From Myxococcota bacterium (GTDB taxonomy: Bacteria; Myxococcota_A; UBA9160; UBA4427), in NCBI GenBank assembly GCA_030748735.1, contig JASMLK010000072.1, positions 43,545-107,544 of the forward strand: DNA of 64,000 bases. Direction: 5' to 3'. How positions within the stretch are numbered: position 1 is the stretch's first letter; every line of letters begins with the position of its first letter. Below are positions 34,480 to 43,498 of the stretch, in pieces. The notes under the pieces were generated by a model. The model saw only the letters and a list, made by a program, of their open reading frames with translations, made no database searches and had not been told where the DNA came from. Made by a program: the position numbers and the translations under genes.

Positions 34480-35476
34480 CCGCCTGTGGCCGGGGACGTG
34501 GTTCGCCGTCATTGCGGTCGTGCTGCTCGCCCTCGTGAGCTGGGAACTCTTCTGGCGGGCGAACGGCTTCGAACCCTCTCTTCACGATGACGCGATGTTG
34601 TGGGCGCGATCTCGCGAGCAGGCGACAGTGCAGGGTGAAGACGCGGTCGTTCTCGTGGGTTCTTCGCGGATGCAGATGGGGATCCACCGCCAGACCCTTG
34701 CGCGCGCGACGGGCTGGCCGCCGGCGATCCAGCTCGCGATGGTGCGCGGGCCTTCGATTCCCGTCCTGCGTCACCTCGCTGCCGACGAGGGCTTCCGCGG
34801 CACGGTGCTGTGCGAGGTCAGTCTGCCGCTCTTCTTCGGGCAGACGGAAGGCTTCGTACGCGAGGTCGAGGAGATCGTGCGGGCCTACGACGAGCGCACC
34901 TATCCACAGCGCTTCGAACACCGCCTGTCGATGCTGCTTCAGGGGAGCCTGGTGACGCGCCTGTCGCGCTTGTCACCGACGGTCATCCGCAACGCGATCT
35001 GGTTCGGCCAGATGCCGACGCCGCGCTACGAGGGCGTGATCGCTGAAGACCGCTTTCGCTACGCCGACTATGCGAAGGTGCAGAGCATTCCTGCGCTTCA
35101 TCGGCGCATTCGCAACGAACTCGCGCAGGTGGAGCCCGTCCCCGCAACCGACGCCATGCTCGAAGCGCGTTTCGCCGAGGTCGAAGCCATGCGAGACGCG
35201 ATTCGCGCTCGCGGAGGCGACGTGGTGTTCGTCCGTCTGCCGTCCCACGCGATGGTTCTCGAGCGGGAAACGAAGTGGTATCCGCGCGCCCGCTACTGGG
35301 ATCGCTTCGCCGCGCAAACCGACGCGCAGTGGATCCACTACCGCGACGATCCGCTGCTCGCCCAGATCCTGCCGCCGGATGGCGACCACCTCGGCGTCCA
35401 TCAGGCGCGCAAGTTCTCGCAGCGGCTCGCTGAGATCCTGGTGCGACGTGGCATCGCGCCCGGCCCGCCGCGCTAA
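34445..35476 (+). CDS. Membrane-anchored SGNH-like acyltransferase partner of the MBOAT
   Basis: A 343-aa protein with one N-terminal membrane anchor (TWFAVIAVVLLALVSWELFW) and a periplasmic domain. The SGNH block I appears as VVLVGSSRMQMGI with its nucleophile Ser. The closing Asp/His pair is in PPDGDHLGVHQAR. The region resembles AlgJ/AlgX/DltD-type proteins that complete O-acylation started by an MBOAT. The GTG at 34445 lies inside the MBOAT gene, overlapping it by 35 bases, which supports co-translation. Function is inferred from neighbour and motifs. Confidence 0.75.
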   Translation: MTNVPSSTSSSDRLWPGTWFAVIAVVLLALVSWELFWRANGFEPSLHDDAMLWARSREQATVQGEDAVVLVGSSRMQMGIHRQTLARATGWPPAIQLAMVRGPSIPVLRHLAADEGFRGTVLCEVSLPLFFGQTEGFVREVEEIVRAYDERTYPQRFEHRLSMLLQGSLVTRLSRLSPTVIRNAIWFGQMPTPRYEGVIAEDRFRYADYAKVQSIPALHRRIRNELAQVEPVPATDAMLEARFAEVEAMRDAIRARGGDVVFVRLPSHAMVLERETKWYPRARYWDRFAAQTDAQWIHYRDDPLLAQILPPDGDHLGVHQARKFSQRLAEILVRRGIAPGPPR

Positions 35477-35487
35477 CCCGGCGAGCT

Positions 35488-35616
35488 TCAGATCCGTGCG
35501 AGCGGAGCCGGGAGTCCCGGTGTATCGACGCGGGTCTTGAACACGGTGCCGCCGCGCGGCCCTTCGATCAGGCCATAGCCCCATGCGAGAGCTTCGAGAG
35601 AGGATCGATTCGACAT
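35488..35616 (-). pseudogene. SMP-30/gluconolactonase family gene reduced to 42 codons
   Basis: The ATG at 35616 begins a 42-aa frame. Residues 1-21 (SLEALAWGYGLIEGPR) match the N-terminus of SMP-30/gluconolactonase beta-propellers. The rest (GGTVFKTRVDTPGLPAPLARI) matches their very C-terminal end. About 230 residues of propeller are gone and the frame is kept. No metal or substrate site remains. It is too short to be seen as a gene by size alone; both halves carry the high third-position GC of real coding sequence. It lies between the SGNH gene and the FkbM methyltransferase. Confidence 0.5.
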
Positions 35617-35725
35617 GGCAGCCTCCGGGAATCAGCGGTGGGCGTGTCTACGGTTTGCGTCTTGCTCGCGTGAATACGTGATGCGCGAAACCCGGTTGCG
35701 AGCATGTCGCTTCGCTTCACCACGG

Positions 35726-36550
35726 TTATCGTGATCGCCGGAACACCAGGTCGCAGTAGCCCGCTCGTTCAGCGAGTTCCCAGGCGGTGCGTGCTTCGAT
35801 GGGGCGCAGTTCTGCGGTCGGTTCGAGCAGGTGGGGCGCGAAATCCGCACGCTCGAGCGGGCCGAAGTACCCGTCGAAATCCGCCCCCGCAGCGGCGAGC
35901 AGGGCCGGGCTGAGTTCGCTGGTGATGACGAGGTTCGGGTTGCGCTCGAGCAGCGTCGCCATGCCGGCAAAGACGTCGGCTTCGGCTCCTTGAACGTCGA
36001 GCTTCAGAAAGTCGAGACGTGGATCGTCGCCGAAGAGACCGTCGAGTGGTTGGCACTCGACGGTGATTTCTTCTCGTTGCCCGGGGGCCGGCGCGGAGCG
36101 GTGATCCCCGCGATTCGCGGCCGAAACGTAGAGGCTGAGCGAACCCGGACGCGCACCCGCGGCTGCTCGGCGAAGTAAAACCTGCTCGTAGCCTCCGCGC
36201 TCCACTGCACGCGAGAGCGCCATGAAGTTCTGCGGTTCGGGTTCGACTGCGACGACCCGCCCCGTCGGCCCGACCAGGCGTGCGAGTGCCGTCGTGTGAA
36301 GACCGATGTTTGCCCCGACATCCGCGACCCGCATGCCCGGCTGCACGGTGGCGCGAAGGAAGCGCGCTTCGGCACTGCGCGTCCAGCTGAGCTTCCACTT
36401 CCACGCCGCGATCAAGCGGTCGGCGCTGTACGGGAAGAGCGTCTTGCCGGCGACCGACACCTCGCGCTCACCGACCGGGAGGCGATTCAACCCGCGAAGG
36501 GTGGCTTCGAAGATCGAGACCCACACCGTGTCGATCCCCATGCCGCGCAT
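35726..36550 (-). CDS. FkbM-family methyltransferase
   Basis: A 274-aa class I SAM-dependent methyltransferase. The SAM-binding loop is RVADVGANIGLHTTALARLV, followed by VVAVEPEPQNF and the FkbM signature FLKLDVQGAEADVFAGM. Such enzymes O-methylate sugars or natural products. The ATG at 36550 shares its A with the TGA of the upstream membrane glycosyltransferase (TGATG), so expression is coupled. A glycan made or handled by that protein is the likely substrate. Confidence 0.88.
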   Translation of the reverse strand: MRGMGIDTVWVSIFEATLRGLNRLPVGEREVSVAGKTLFPYSADRLIAAWKWKLSWTRSAEARFLRATVQPGMRVADVGANIGLHTTALARLVGPTGRVVAVEPEPQNFMALSRAVERGGYEQVLLRRAAAGARPGSLSLYVSAANRGDHRSAPAPGQREEITVECQPLDGLFGDDPRLDFLKLDVQGAEADVFAGMATLLERNPNLVITSELSPALLAAAGADFDGYFGPLERADFAPHLLEPTAELRPIEARTAWELAERAGYCDLVFRRSR

Positions 36551-38238
36551 CACTCGCCCTCCGCGATGTCGCTGCGCCGCAGGAATTCCGCGTAGACCCC
36601 ATAGCGATCGTCGATCGGCTCGGCGACCTCGTAGTGTTCGTCGATGTACCGCGCGAGCCGCGGATAGGCGACATCGAAGCGTTCGAGTCGGTCGAACTGC
36701 GAGCCGACGAGCCGCAACACCCATGGCACGGGTTCGCTTTCGAGGGTTTCGACGATCTCCGCTTCGGCCCCCGTGCCGGGCGAACCCGGTCGCAGGTCGC
36801 TCCAGGGCGTCGGGTGTTCTCGCCCCGTCAGGAAGTAGAACATCGGAAAGTGGGGTGCTGCGAATACGTCGTCATCTTCGGGGATGCGCTCACGCGCGAA
36901 GTCGACGATGGCATTCCACGCGCGGGCCGTCCCCGGTTCGACCCAGAAGGTGCCTCGCTCGGTTGGAACCGGGTCGCGCGGAAGGTTCGCGTAGGCTCCA
37001 ACGATCGCGAGCGATACGCCGACGTAGACCGCAAACCCTGTCCAACACGTGGCCTTCGCGATCGTGCTCCGGAGGCCCGAAAGACCCTGCAAAACACTTC
37101 GAAGCGCGAAGGCGCTGCAGGCGATCAACGGCAGCAGAGTCGGCGTCATGTAGTGAAGGGCAGGGTGGGGGATGATCGTCGCGAAGAGCCCGAGTGCCGT
37201 GCAGAGGGTGAGCAGCGCCGCTTCGTGATCTTGCGACCAGCTGCGGGTCTGCAGTGCCCGAAGCAAGACCGCGGCGACCAGGATGAACAACGCGATCGGC
37301 GTGTAGTAGATCACGCGGACCCCGAGGTCCAACCAACCCGTGTAGGCGAGGAGTTCGCGAAATACGCGTTCTTCCCCGATGGCGTTGCTCAACATGCCGG
37401 GAAACACGAGGTCGGGGTTCGTGCGCAACGCGTCGAGTTGCCCGGTGAGGGGAAAGAGGCTGGGAAAGAGATCGCTCGGGACGTCGCCATAGACGCGAGA
37501 CAAGGCCAGCAGACTCTCGAACATCGGTGAGAGGCTTCCGGTCGCGCCGAGAAAGACGACGAACGGGAGGCTTCCGGCGGCGATCCCGGCCAACACGGCC
37601 AGTCCTTCGCGAAGGATTTCCGCGAAACCGCGGTCCCGCATCAGCTGCATGTGAAGGCCGGTGCGCAGCCACCCGAGCAGCCAGTAGAGCAAGACCCCGC
37701 CGCCGGTTGCGAGCGCGAGGTTGGGTTTGCTCCAGAGGCCTGCAGCGAAAGCGAGACCAAGGCCCAGGGCTGCACGCCTGCGGTTCATCGTGGCTTCGAT
37801 CGCCCACGCGCGCTCGATCGCAAGCAGGCAGCAGAGAATGGCGAGCGCGTTGTAACTGAAATAATGCGCGTGGGGCCACATCCAGACCTGAAGCGGGATG
37901 GCCGCAATGCCGATCCACATGGCGACGTGACGGGGGAGCTGATGCGTCGCGATCCAGTACGTCAATGCCACCGATGTTGCGTAGACGATGCACATCAGCA
38001 CGCGCGACACCGCGAACGACGCACCCATCAGCTTGAACGCCCAACCCTGCAGCAGATATACTGCCGGTGTCACCGGGGTATAGACATCCCGGTAGAGCCG
38101 TTTTCCGCCGGCAAGATCTTCGGCCACGACCAGGACGACGCCTTCGTCCGATAGGAACGCGTCGAGAAACATGAAGCCGAGCTGGAAACCGATGCTCGCC
38201 ACGAAGAGCAGGCCGGCGGTGCGAAGTCGCGGATTCAC
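36550..38238 (-). CDS. GT-C type membrane glycosyltransferase
   Basis: A 562-aa polytopic protein with about ten to eleven membrane segments. The first periplasmic loop holds an acidic pair (FLDAFLSDEGVVLVVAEDLA) and then RDVYTPVTPAVYLLQGWAFK, as expected for ArnT/PMT-type glycosyltransferases that use polyprenyl-phosphate sugars. The C-terminal ~130 residues are soluble and periplasmic (ERGTFWVEPGTARAWNAIVD; AAPHFPMFYFLTGREHPTPW). It probably attaches a sugar to lipid, protein or glycan on the outer face of the inner membrane. It is coupled to the FkbM methyltransferase by a TGATG overlap. Confidence 0.82.
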   Translation of the reverse strand: MNPRLRTAGLLFVASIGFQLGFMFLDAFLSDEGVVLVVAEDLAGGKRLYRDVYTPVTPAVYLLQGWAFKLMGASFAVSRVLMCIVYATSVALTYWIATHQLPRHVAMWIGIAAIPLQVWMWPHAHYFSYNALAILCCLLAIERAWAIEATMNRRRAALGLGLAFAAGLWSKPNLALATGGGVLLYWLLGWLRTGLHMQLMRDRGFAEILREGLAVLAGIAAGSLPFVVFLGATGSLSPMFESLLALSRVYGDVPSDLFPSLFPLTGQLDALRTNPDLVFPGMLSNAIGEERVFRELLAYTGWLDLGVRVIYYTPIALFILVAAVLLRALQTRSWSQDHEAALLTLCTALGLFATIIPHPALHYMTPTLLPLIACSAFALRSVLQGLSGLRSTIAKATCWTGFAVYVGVSLAIVGAYANLPRDPVPTERGTFWVEPGTARAWNAIVDFARERIPEDDDVFAAPHFPMFYFLTGREHPTPWSDLRPGSPGTGAEAEIVETLESEPVPWVLRLVGSQFDRLERFDVAYPRLARYIDEHYEVAEPIDDRYGVYAEFLRRSDIAEGE

Positions 38239-38266
38239 GCGCCGAGTATACGGTTGCGGGGGCGAG

Positions 38267-39823
38267 GTGCCTGAAGACGTCGCAGGGGGGCGTCGTGGCG
38301 GCGTGCCCGGCCGACCTGCCCGAACGGCGGGCCTGGCCTTGTGCTGTGCGGTAGCCGCTGTTGCGTCGTTCGTCGCGACATCCGGTGCGAAGGCCGCCCC
38401 CGTGCGGCTCGAAGCGCCGCACGCTCATGAGGACGCGAGCGCCTGGAAGAAGGCACGCGATCTGCGTCGCATCGAACGCGCGCGGGCGGCACTCGATGCC
38501 CCGGTTGGTTTCCGTGAAACGCACCCGTGGCTTCGCTTTCTTTCGCCACTGCTCGGTTCGACTGGCGAACCCAAGCTCGCTGCGATTCGCACGCTCGCCG
38601 CCATGCGGCGTCCCGAGGCGACGGCTGCGCTGCTCGACGTGATCGACGATCACGGGTTTCCGCAGCGGGTGGCCGCCATCGAGGCAATCGCCCGTGCTCC
38701 CGAACCCGCCGCGATGCAGCCACTCGTCGCGTTGTTGGATGACGCTGATCCCGAGGTGCGCCGCGCCGCCGCACGCAGCCTGGGTTTCGTGGGACGTGCC
38801 GCGGCGAAAGACCGCATCCCGGTAGACGCGGCGTTCACGCGCTTGAAGGATCGGCTGAGCGAAGAACCGGTCGTCGCGGTCCGCGCGGCGGTGCTCGATG
38901 CGCTTGTGATGCTCGGCACGACGGAAGGCCTCGTGGCCGCCTACGAAGTCGCGATCCGCGACGAAGCCCCGCTCGTGCGTTGCGGTGTGTTGTCGGTCGC
39001 CGTCGGGCTCGCGCGGCACTACGGCTCGCGCAAGGTGATGGCCCCCGCGCACCGGCTCGCCCCTGCTGACTTCGACGCCGCAGGGGTGCCCCGCACCATG
39101 GGCGACCTCGCTCGCGCGCTTCGTCAGCGAGACTTCCAGCCCCTGGTCGATTGGCAGAGCGGTTGCGCGGACCCCCAGCTCGAAGCGCTCGCGCGTCTGG
39201 CCGAGGTGCGGACCCCCGATCTCTTCGCGACCTTGCTTGTCGCTCGTGCATCGGACGATGCGGGGTTGCGCGCGGTGGCCTACGCGGGACTTGCCAGGTA
39301 CCGACGCCCGGAGGCCCTACCCGCTGTCTTGCCGGCGCTCGATGATCCGGTCCAGGGCGTGCGTCGTGCGGCGATCGATGGGCTTGCCGAACGCGAGGGC
39401 AAAGAAGCCTTCGCTGCGCTCGCCTCCGCGCTGGCACAGCCGCAGCGGGCAGAAGTAGACAGGCAGCAGATCGCAGCCGCCCTCGATGGCTCGCGAGAAG
39501 TCGAGGCGCTGATTGCGGTGCTTTCGGGTGGTGCGGTTCAAACGCGCCGCGCTGCGGCCCGTTCGCTCGAAAACCTCGCCGATGCAAGCGCGGCCGCGCG
39601 CGCGCTGCCGCTCCTCGTCGAGGGGCTCGCATCGCACGACACGCGCTTCCGCGTTCGCGCGGCCATCCACCTGGCCCAGCAAGCCGATGATGCAACCGTG
39701 GATCGGCTGCGAACCCTCGCACGGTCGACCAGCGACCCGCGTGCAAGCGCGGCAGACCTCGCGCTTCACTTGCGCGGTGACGCGATGCAGCGCGAAACGA
39801 TCGCCGAAGGGGCGCAACCATGA
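38267..39823 (+). CDS. Exported HEAT-repeat protein
   Basis: A 518-aa protein from the GTG at 38267 (the earlier in-frame ATG lies inside the divergent gene). A signal/anchor segment (TAGLALCCAVAAVASFVATS, about residues 18-37) is followed by an almost entirely alpha-helical body of HEAT/PBS-lyase-like repeats: LAAIRTLAAMRRPEATAAL, VRRAAARSLGFVGRAAA, GVRRAAIDGLAEREGKEA, RRAAARSLENLADASA. These build a solenoid for protein contacts. No catalytic residue is evident. Its stop overlaps the wecB start (ATGA), so the two are translated together, which suggests a supporting role in the same envelope pathway. Confidence 0.75.
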   Translation: MPEDVAGGRRGGVPGRPARTAGLALCCAVAAVASFVATSGAKAAPVRLEAPHAHEDASAWKKARDLRRIERARAALDAPVGFRETHPWLRFLSPLLGSTGEPKLAAIRTLAAMRRPEATAALLDVIDDHGFPQRVAAIEAIARAPEPAAMQPLVALLDDADPEVRRAAARSLGFVGRAAAKDRIPVDAAFTRLKDRLSEEPVVAVRAAVLDALVMLGTTEGLVAAYEVAIRDEAPLVRCGVLSVAVGLARHYGSRKVMAPAHRLAPADFDAAGVPRTMGDLARALRQRDFQPLVDWQSGCADPQLEALARLAEVRTPDLFATLLVARASDDAGLRAVAYAGLARYRRPEALPAVLPALDDPVQGVRRAAIDGLAEREGKEAFAALASALAQPQRAEVDRQQIAAALDGSREVEALIAVLSGGAVQTRRAAARSLENLADASAAARALPLLVEGLASHDTRFRVRAAIHLAQQADDATVDRLRTLARSTSDPRASAADLALHLRGDAMQRETIAEGAQP

Positions 39824-40923
39824 GCGGCAACCCGTCCGATCGCATTCCCGTCGCGCTGATGGTTGGAACCCGACCCGAAGCGATCAAGATGGCGCCCGTC
39901 CATCGCGCGCTGGCCGCGTCCGATTCGTTGCGTCCGGTCTTGATTTCGTCAGGCCAACACCGCGAACTGCTCGACGGTGCCTTCGACGCACTCGAACTCC
40001 GACCCGACCACGCACTCGACGTGATGACCGAAGGCCAGACATCCGCCGATGTGTTGAGTCGCGTGGTCGAAAGGACGACACAGCTGTTGTCCGCCCCACG
40101 CCCGGCAGCGTTGCTCGTGCAGGGGGACACGACGACGGTTCTGGGGGCAGCGCTCGCGGCCTTCTACGAACGCATTCCCATCGGTCACGTCGAAGCCGGA
40201 CTGCGCACCTACGACTTCGAACATCCCTTCCCCGAAGAGGCGAATCGTCAGCTCGTCGATCGCATTTCGCGCTGGTGTTTCGCGCCGACGGCAGGAGCGA
40301 AAGCGAATCTCCTTGCGGAGCGAATCGACGAGGCCCGAGTTCACGTCACGGGGAATACCGCGGTCGATTCCATTCTCTGGGCTCGTGGACGCAGCGATTT
40401 CACCTGTTCGCCCGACACGTTGCTCGTCACGCTGCACCGGCAGGAATCGTTTGGCGAACCGCTGCGGGAGATCGTCGCGGGCATCCACGACTTCCTCTCG
40501 CGCGAACCCGCAGCTCGCGTCCTGTGGCCCGTGCATCCGAATCCACACGTGCGCGAAGTGCAGCGCGACTTCGACGACGCTGCGGGTCGCTTCGAAACGG
40601 TCGAGCCCATGGACTATCTCGCCTTTGCGGGCGCGCTCGCGAGCTGCCGGCTCGTGCTCTCCGATTCGGGGGGTATCCAGGAAGAAGCCCCGTCTCTCGG
40701 CAAACGTGTGCTGGTGGCGCGCGAGCGTACGGAAAGACCGGAGGCCCTCGACAGCGCGATCAACCGGCTGGTCGAACGGGACCGGGACGCCGTCTGTCGG
40801 GCACTCGAGGAAGCCTGGGCGCAAGCTCCGTACGAAGGCTCGCTGCCCGCAGCGAATCCCTTCGGCGATGGTCGCGCGGGCGAAGAGATCGTGACGATTC
40901 TCGAAGCTGCGCTCGGCGGCTAG
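39820..40923 (+). CDS. wecB: UDP-N-acetylglucosamine 2-epimerase (non-hydrolysing)
   Basis: A 367-aa cytoplasmic enzyme that converts UDP-GlcNAc to UDP-ManNAc for surface-polysaccharide building. Family marks: VGTRPEAIKMAPV, VQGDTTTVLGAALAAFY, GHVEAGLRTYDFEHPFPEE, LVTLHRQESFG, and the UDP-binding end LVLSDSGGIQEEAPSLGKRV. Length is normal. The ATG at 39820 overlaps the HEAT gene stop by four bases. No UDP-ManNAc dehydrogenase (wecC) is in the window, so the fate of ManNAc here is open. It converges with the GT2 gene across a 6-base gap. Confidence 0.93.
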   Translation: MSGNPSDRIPVALMVGTRPEAIKMAPVHRALAASDSLRPVLISSGQHRELLDGAFDALELRPDHALDVMTEGQTSADVLSRVVERTTQLLSAPRPAALLVQGDTTTVLGAALAAFYERIPIGHVEAGLRTYDFEHPFPEEANRQLVDRISRWCFAPTAGAKANLLAERIDEARVHVTGNTAVDSILWARGRSDFTCSPDTLLVTLHRQESFGEPLREIVAGIHDFLSREPAARVLWPVHPNPHVREVQRDFDDAAGRFETVEPMDYLAFAGALASCRLVLSDSGGIQEEAPSLGKRVLVARERTERPEALDSAINRLVERDRDAVCRALEEAWAQAPYEGSLPAANPFGDGRAGEEIVTILEAALGG

Positions 40924-40929
40924 CCCGCG

Positions 40930-41670
40930 TCAGCGCGAAAGACGTTCGCTGAGCAGCACCGAGAGCGTTCGAACCACAGTGCGTCCGACGGCCATCTTCG
41001 AGGCTCCCGCCTTTTCGTCGTAGCGCAGCACCATCGGCACCTCACCGCAGATCGCCCCCTGCTTGTGGAGCTTCAGCAGGATGCGGACCATGCAGCTGAA
41101 GCCGTCGCTCGCGAGCAGGCTCTCGCCCTCCGACTCGAAGAGCCGCTTGAGGATCGAGGCGCGGTAGGCGCGATAGCCGCAGGAATAGTCGCGAACGCCC
41201 GGGATCGGATAGACGACACGAAACAAGATCGACATGCCCCGCGATAGCAAGCGCCGAAACCACGGCACGCCGCGCGTCACCGAGCCGGGGCGGTAGCGCG
41301 AAGCGATCACGACGTCTCGCCCTTCGCTCACGTTGCGCATCATGCTGAGCACACTGCCCGGGACGTGGGTGTTGTCCGCGTCCATGCAGACCACGATGTC
41401 GTCGTCGCCGGCGGCGCGCGTTGCATGCTCGAGACCGCGAACGAAGGTGGCCGCGAGGCCGAGGTTCGATTCGTTGCGGACGATGTCGAGTGCGAGCCCG
41501 TCGCCGCTGTTGCGCGCGACTTCGACGGTGTCGTCGGTCGAACCGTCGTCGACCAGCACCACCGCGAGTTCGAGGTTGTAGGTGTCGCGCGCGATGCGTC
41601 GCAGGCCATCGAAGATGGGGGGGATGTTCTCGGCTTCGTTGTAGGCCGGAAGGACGATGAAGATCTTCAT
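40930..41670 (-). CDS. Family 2 glycosyltransferase (dolichyl-phosphate-mannose-synthase-like)
   Basis: A 246-aa GT-A enzyme. FIVLPAYNEAENIPPIFDGL, VLVDDGSTDDTVEVA and the DxD equivalent CMDADNTHVPG are typical, followed by VIASRYRPGS and the acceptor-side region RDYSCGYRAYRASIL. No membrane helices are present at the C-terminus, as in short DPM1-like proteins. It would load a sugar onto polyprenyl phosphate, which a GT-C enzyme such as the one at 36550-38238 could use. The ATG at 41670 overlaps the stop of the upstream methyltransferase gene (ATGA). Confidence 0.88.
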   Translation of the reverse strand: MKIFIVLPAYNEAENIPPIFDGLRRIARDTYNLELAVVLVDDGSTDDTVEVARNSGDGLALDIVRNESNLGLAATFVRGLEHATRAAGDDDIVVCMDADNTHVPGSVLSMMRNVSEGRDVVIASRYRPGSVTRGVPWFRRLLSRGMSILFRVVYPIPGVRDYSCGYRAYRASILKRLFESEGESLLASDGFSCMVRILLKLHKQGAICGEVPMVLRYDEKAGASKMAVGRTVVRTLSVLLSERLSR

Positions 41671-42314
41671 GTCTTGCGTGCCACGAAGTAGATCGCCGAC
41701 CCCACGGAGCGAAGCAGCCACTGGGGGCGGGTGATGTGTGCGTAGTAGCGGCCCAGGATGAGCTTGCGCAGGATGCCGCCCTGATCGGAGATTTCGAAGC
41801 CGCAACGTTCGAGGCGCTGTCGCCATTCGCCGCGCCCGAGCTTCCATACGTGGGTGGGGTCGTGGTCCAGGGCGCGGACGACGAAGCCCAGTGGTCCGTC
41901 GTAGACGGGCACCACGCCGATCAAGCAGCCGCCCACCGCGAGTCGATCGCGCACGACCGAAAGACCGCGGTCGAGATCGGGGAGATGTTCGAGCACGTCC
42001 CACGCGACGATCGCGTCGTTGGCCGGCGTTGCGGGGATGTCCTCGCAGGACCCCACCTCGACTGGCACATCACCCCCGACGAGCTCCCGCGTGCGCGCGA
42101 CGCCGTGGGGGTTCGTGTCGACGCCCGCGCAGTCGAACTCCCGCGACGCTCGTTCGAGAAAACGACCGAGCCCTACGCCCAACTCGAACACCCGCCCACC
42201 CGTGGCGACGTGCGCGCGAACCAGGTCCAGATAGAACGACAACTTTGCGTCTGGGTTCTGCCGCTCGTAGTCGCCGTACTGGGTTTCGTAGTAGTCCGCA
42301 CCTGCGACCGCCAT
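41667..42314 (-). CDS. Class I SAM-dependent methyltransferase
   Basis: A 215-aa methyltransferase. The SAM loop is GRVFELGVGLGRFLERA, followed by CAGVDTNPHGVART and the acceptor-loop motif AIVAWDVLEHLPDLDRGLSV. Similar proteins sit in polysaccharide clusters, often next to GT2 genes. It is translationally coupled to the glycosyltransferase that follows. The substrate (sugar, lipid or small molecule) is not evident. Confidence 0.85.
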   Translation of the reverse strand: MAVAGADYYETQYGDYERQNPDAKLSFYLDLVRAHVATGGRVFELGVGLGRFLERASREFDCAGVDTNPHGVARTRELVGGDVPVEVGSCEDIPATPANDAIVAWDVLEHLPDLDRGLSVVRDRLAVGGCLIGVVPVYDGPLGFVVRALDHDPTHVWKLGRGEWRQRLERCGFEISDQGGILRKLILGRYYAHITRPQWLLRSVGSAIYFVARKT

Positions 42315-42344
42315 GGCGACACAGGATAGGGCTTCCGCAGGCTG

Positions 42345-43343
42345 CTAGGCACCCAGCCAGAGGCGCGAGCGCTCGCCGAGCACTTTCCGCGCCAGCGCGA
42401 TGAAGAGAAAGGAGCCAATCAAGGCTGGGACGATTCGGAAAACGATGACGAGGGGGTCGAACTCTCCTTTCACGTGGGGAAAGTAGGGCTCGACGGGAAA
42501 CAGGAAGAACAAGTGAAAGAGATAGACCGCGTAGGTGGCGTCACTGATGCGCGCAGCGATGACCGAACGCGTCGTGCGTCCCGCCGAGAGGGCCAGGATC
42601 AAAGAGAGAATGCAGAAGATTTGTAGCCAGGCCCCGAGCCCCCGCACGATCGGCGACGAAAAGGCGACCCACGCTGCGCCGAGCAGCACGAAGATGACCA
42701 GGAGACCCGCGGCTAGCCCGCGGCGGCGTTCGGCCACCCACGATCGAAACGCCTGGTGATGCTCCCGGACGAGCCAACCGAATGCGAAGAAGTTCCACCA
42801 GAGTAGAGGCGAACGGAAGATCCAGTAGTTCGACTCGAAGCGCAGGGCGAAGCCGGCCCCCAGAGCGTCCAGGATCGTAGAGATGAACTGGAACGTCATC
42901 GTGACCGCGATGATTGCGTGCACACCGGTGCGGCCAAATCGTGCGATGACGGGTGTCGAAGCGACCAACACCACGATGATGAACACGTAGTAGTAGTGCC
43001 CGAACGAATTGCCCGTAAGGAGGTTGAACGCGACCTCTCCGGCTGTGCGAGGGGACGATTCGACAGCGCGGTAGACCTCGGCTCCGAGCGAAGCAACCAG
43101 GTACGGTACGAGGATCCGGCGGAGCCTCGCCCCCGTCACGCGCCAGTCGAACGCAGCGGTACGCGCGTAGAGAAAGCCCGAGCAGAAGAGAAAACCCGGC
43201 ACCGCGAAGCGGAGTTGTTGATTGAGGAACTGCTCGGTCTCCGACGCCGAGGCGTTCCACGGTGCGCGCAGGGTGTGGATCACCAGCACCGCGAAGATGC
43301 CGGCCACCTTGATCCAATCGATCTCTGCGTACCGTTCGGTCAT
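42345..43343 (-). CDS. Acyltransferase 3 family membrane protein
   Basis: A 332-aa protein with about ten membrane segments. The N-terminal YAEIDWIKVAGIFAVLVIHT holds the conserved His of acyltransferase-3 (OafA/NodX-type) enzymes, and FCSGFLYAR the conserved Arg region. These transfer acetyl or other acyl groups to exported sugars. There is no C-terminal SGNH domain. It stands at the end of the envelope-glycan block, divergent from the DUF3604 lipoprotein gene. It would modify the same glycan, by inference. Confidence 0.85.
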   Translation of the reverse strand: MTERYAEIDWIKVAGIFAVLVIHTLRAPWNASASETEQFLNQQLRFAVPGFLFCSGFLYARTAAFDWRVTGARLRRILVPYLVASLGAEVYRAVESSPRTAGEVAFNLLTGNSFGHYYYVFIIVVLVASTPVIARFGRTGVHAIIAVTMTFQFISTILDALGAGFALRFESNYWIFRSPLLWWNFFAFGWLVREHHQAFRSWVAERRRGLAAGLLVIFVLLGAAWVAFSSPIVRGLGAWLQIFCILSLILALSAGRTTRSVIAARISDATYAVYLFHLFFLFPVEPYFPHVKGEFDPLVIVFRIVPALIGSFLFIALARKVLGERSRLWLGA

Positions 43344-43498
43344 CGGCGGCCGAGTCTAACCCAGCACGAGCGCGCGCTCGGGAGGCTCGCGTTCGTGTGG
43401 CGCAGTTTCGATGGAGCGTATCTCGCTTACACTCGCGGCTTGCATGCACTCGGGTTGCCGGTCCGCTCGCGTGTGCTTCACCGTCGAGGGAGACGTCC

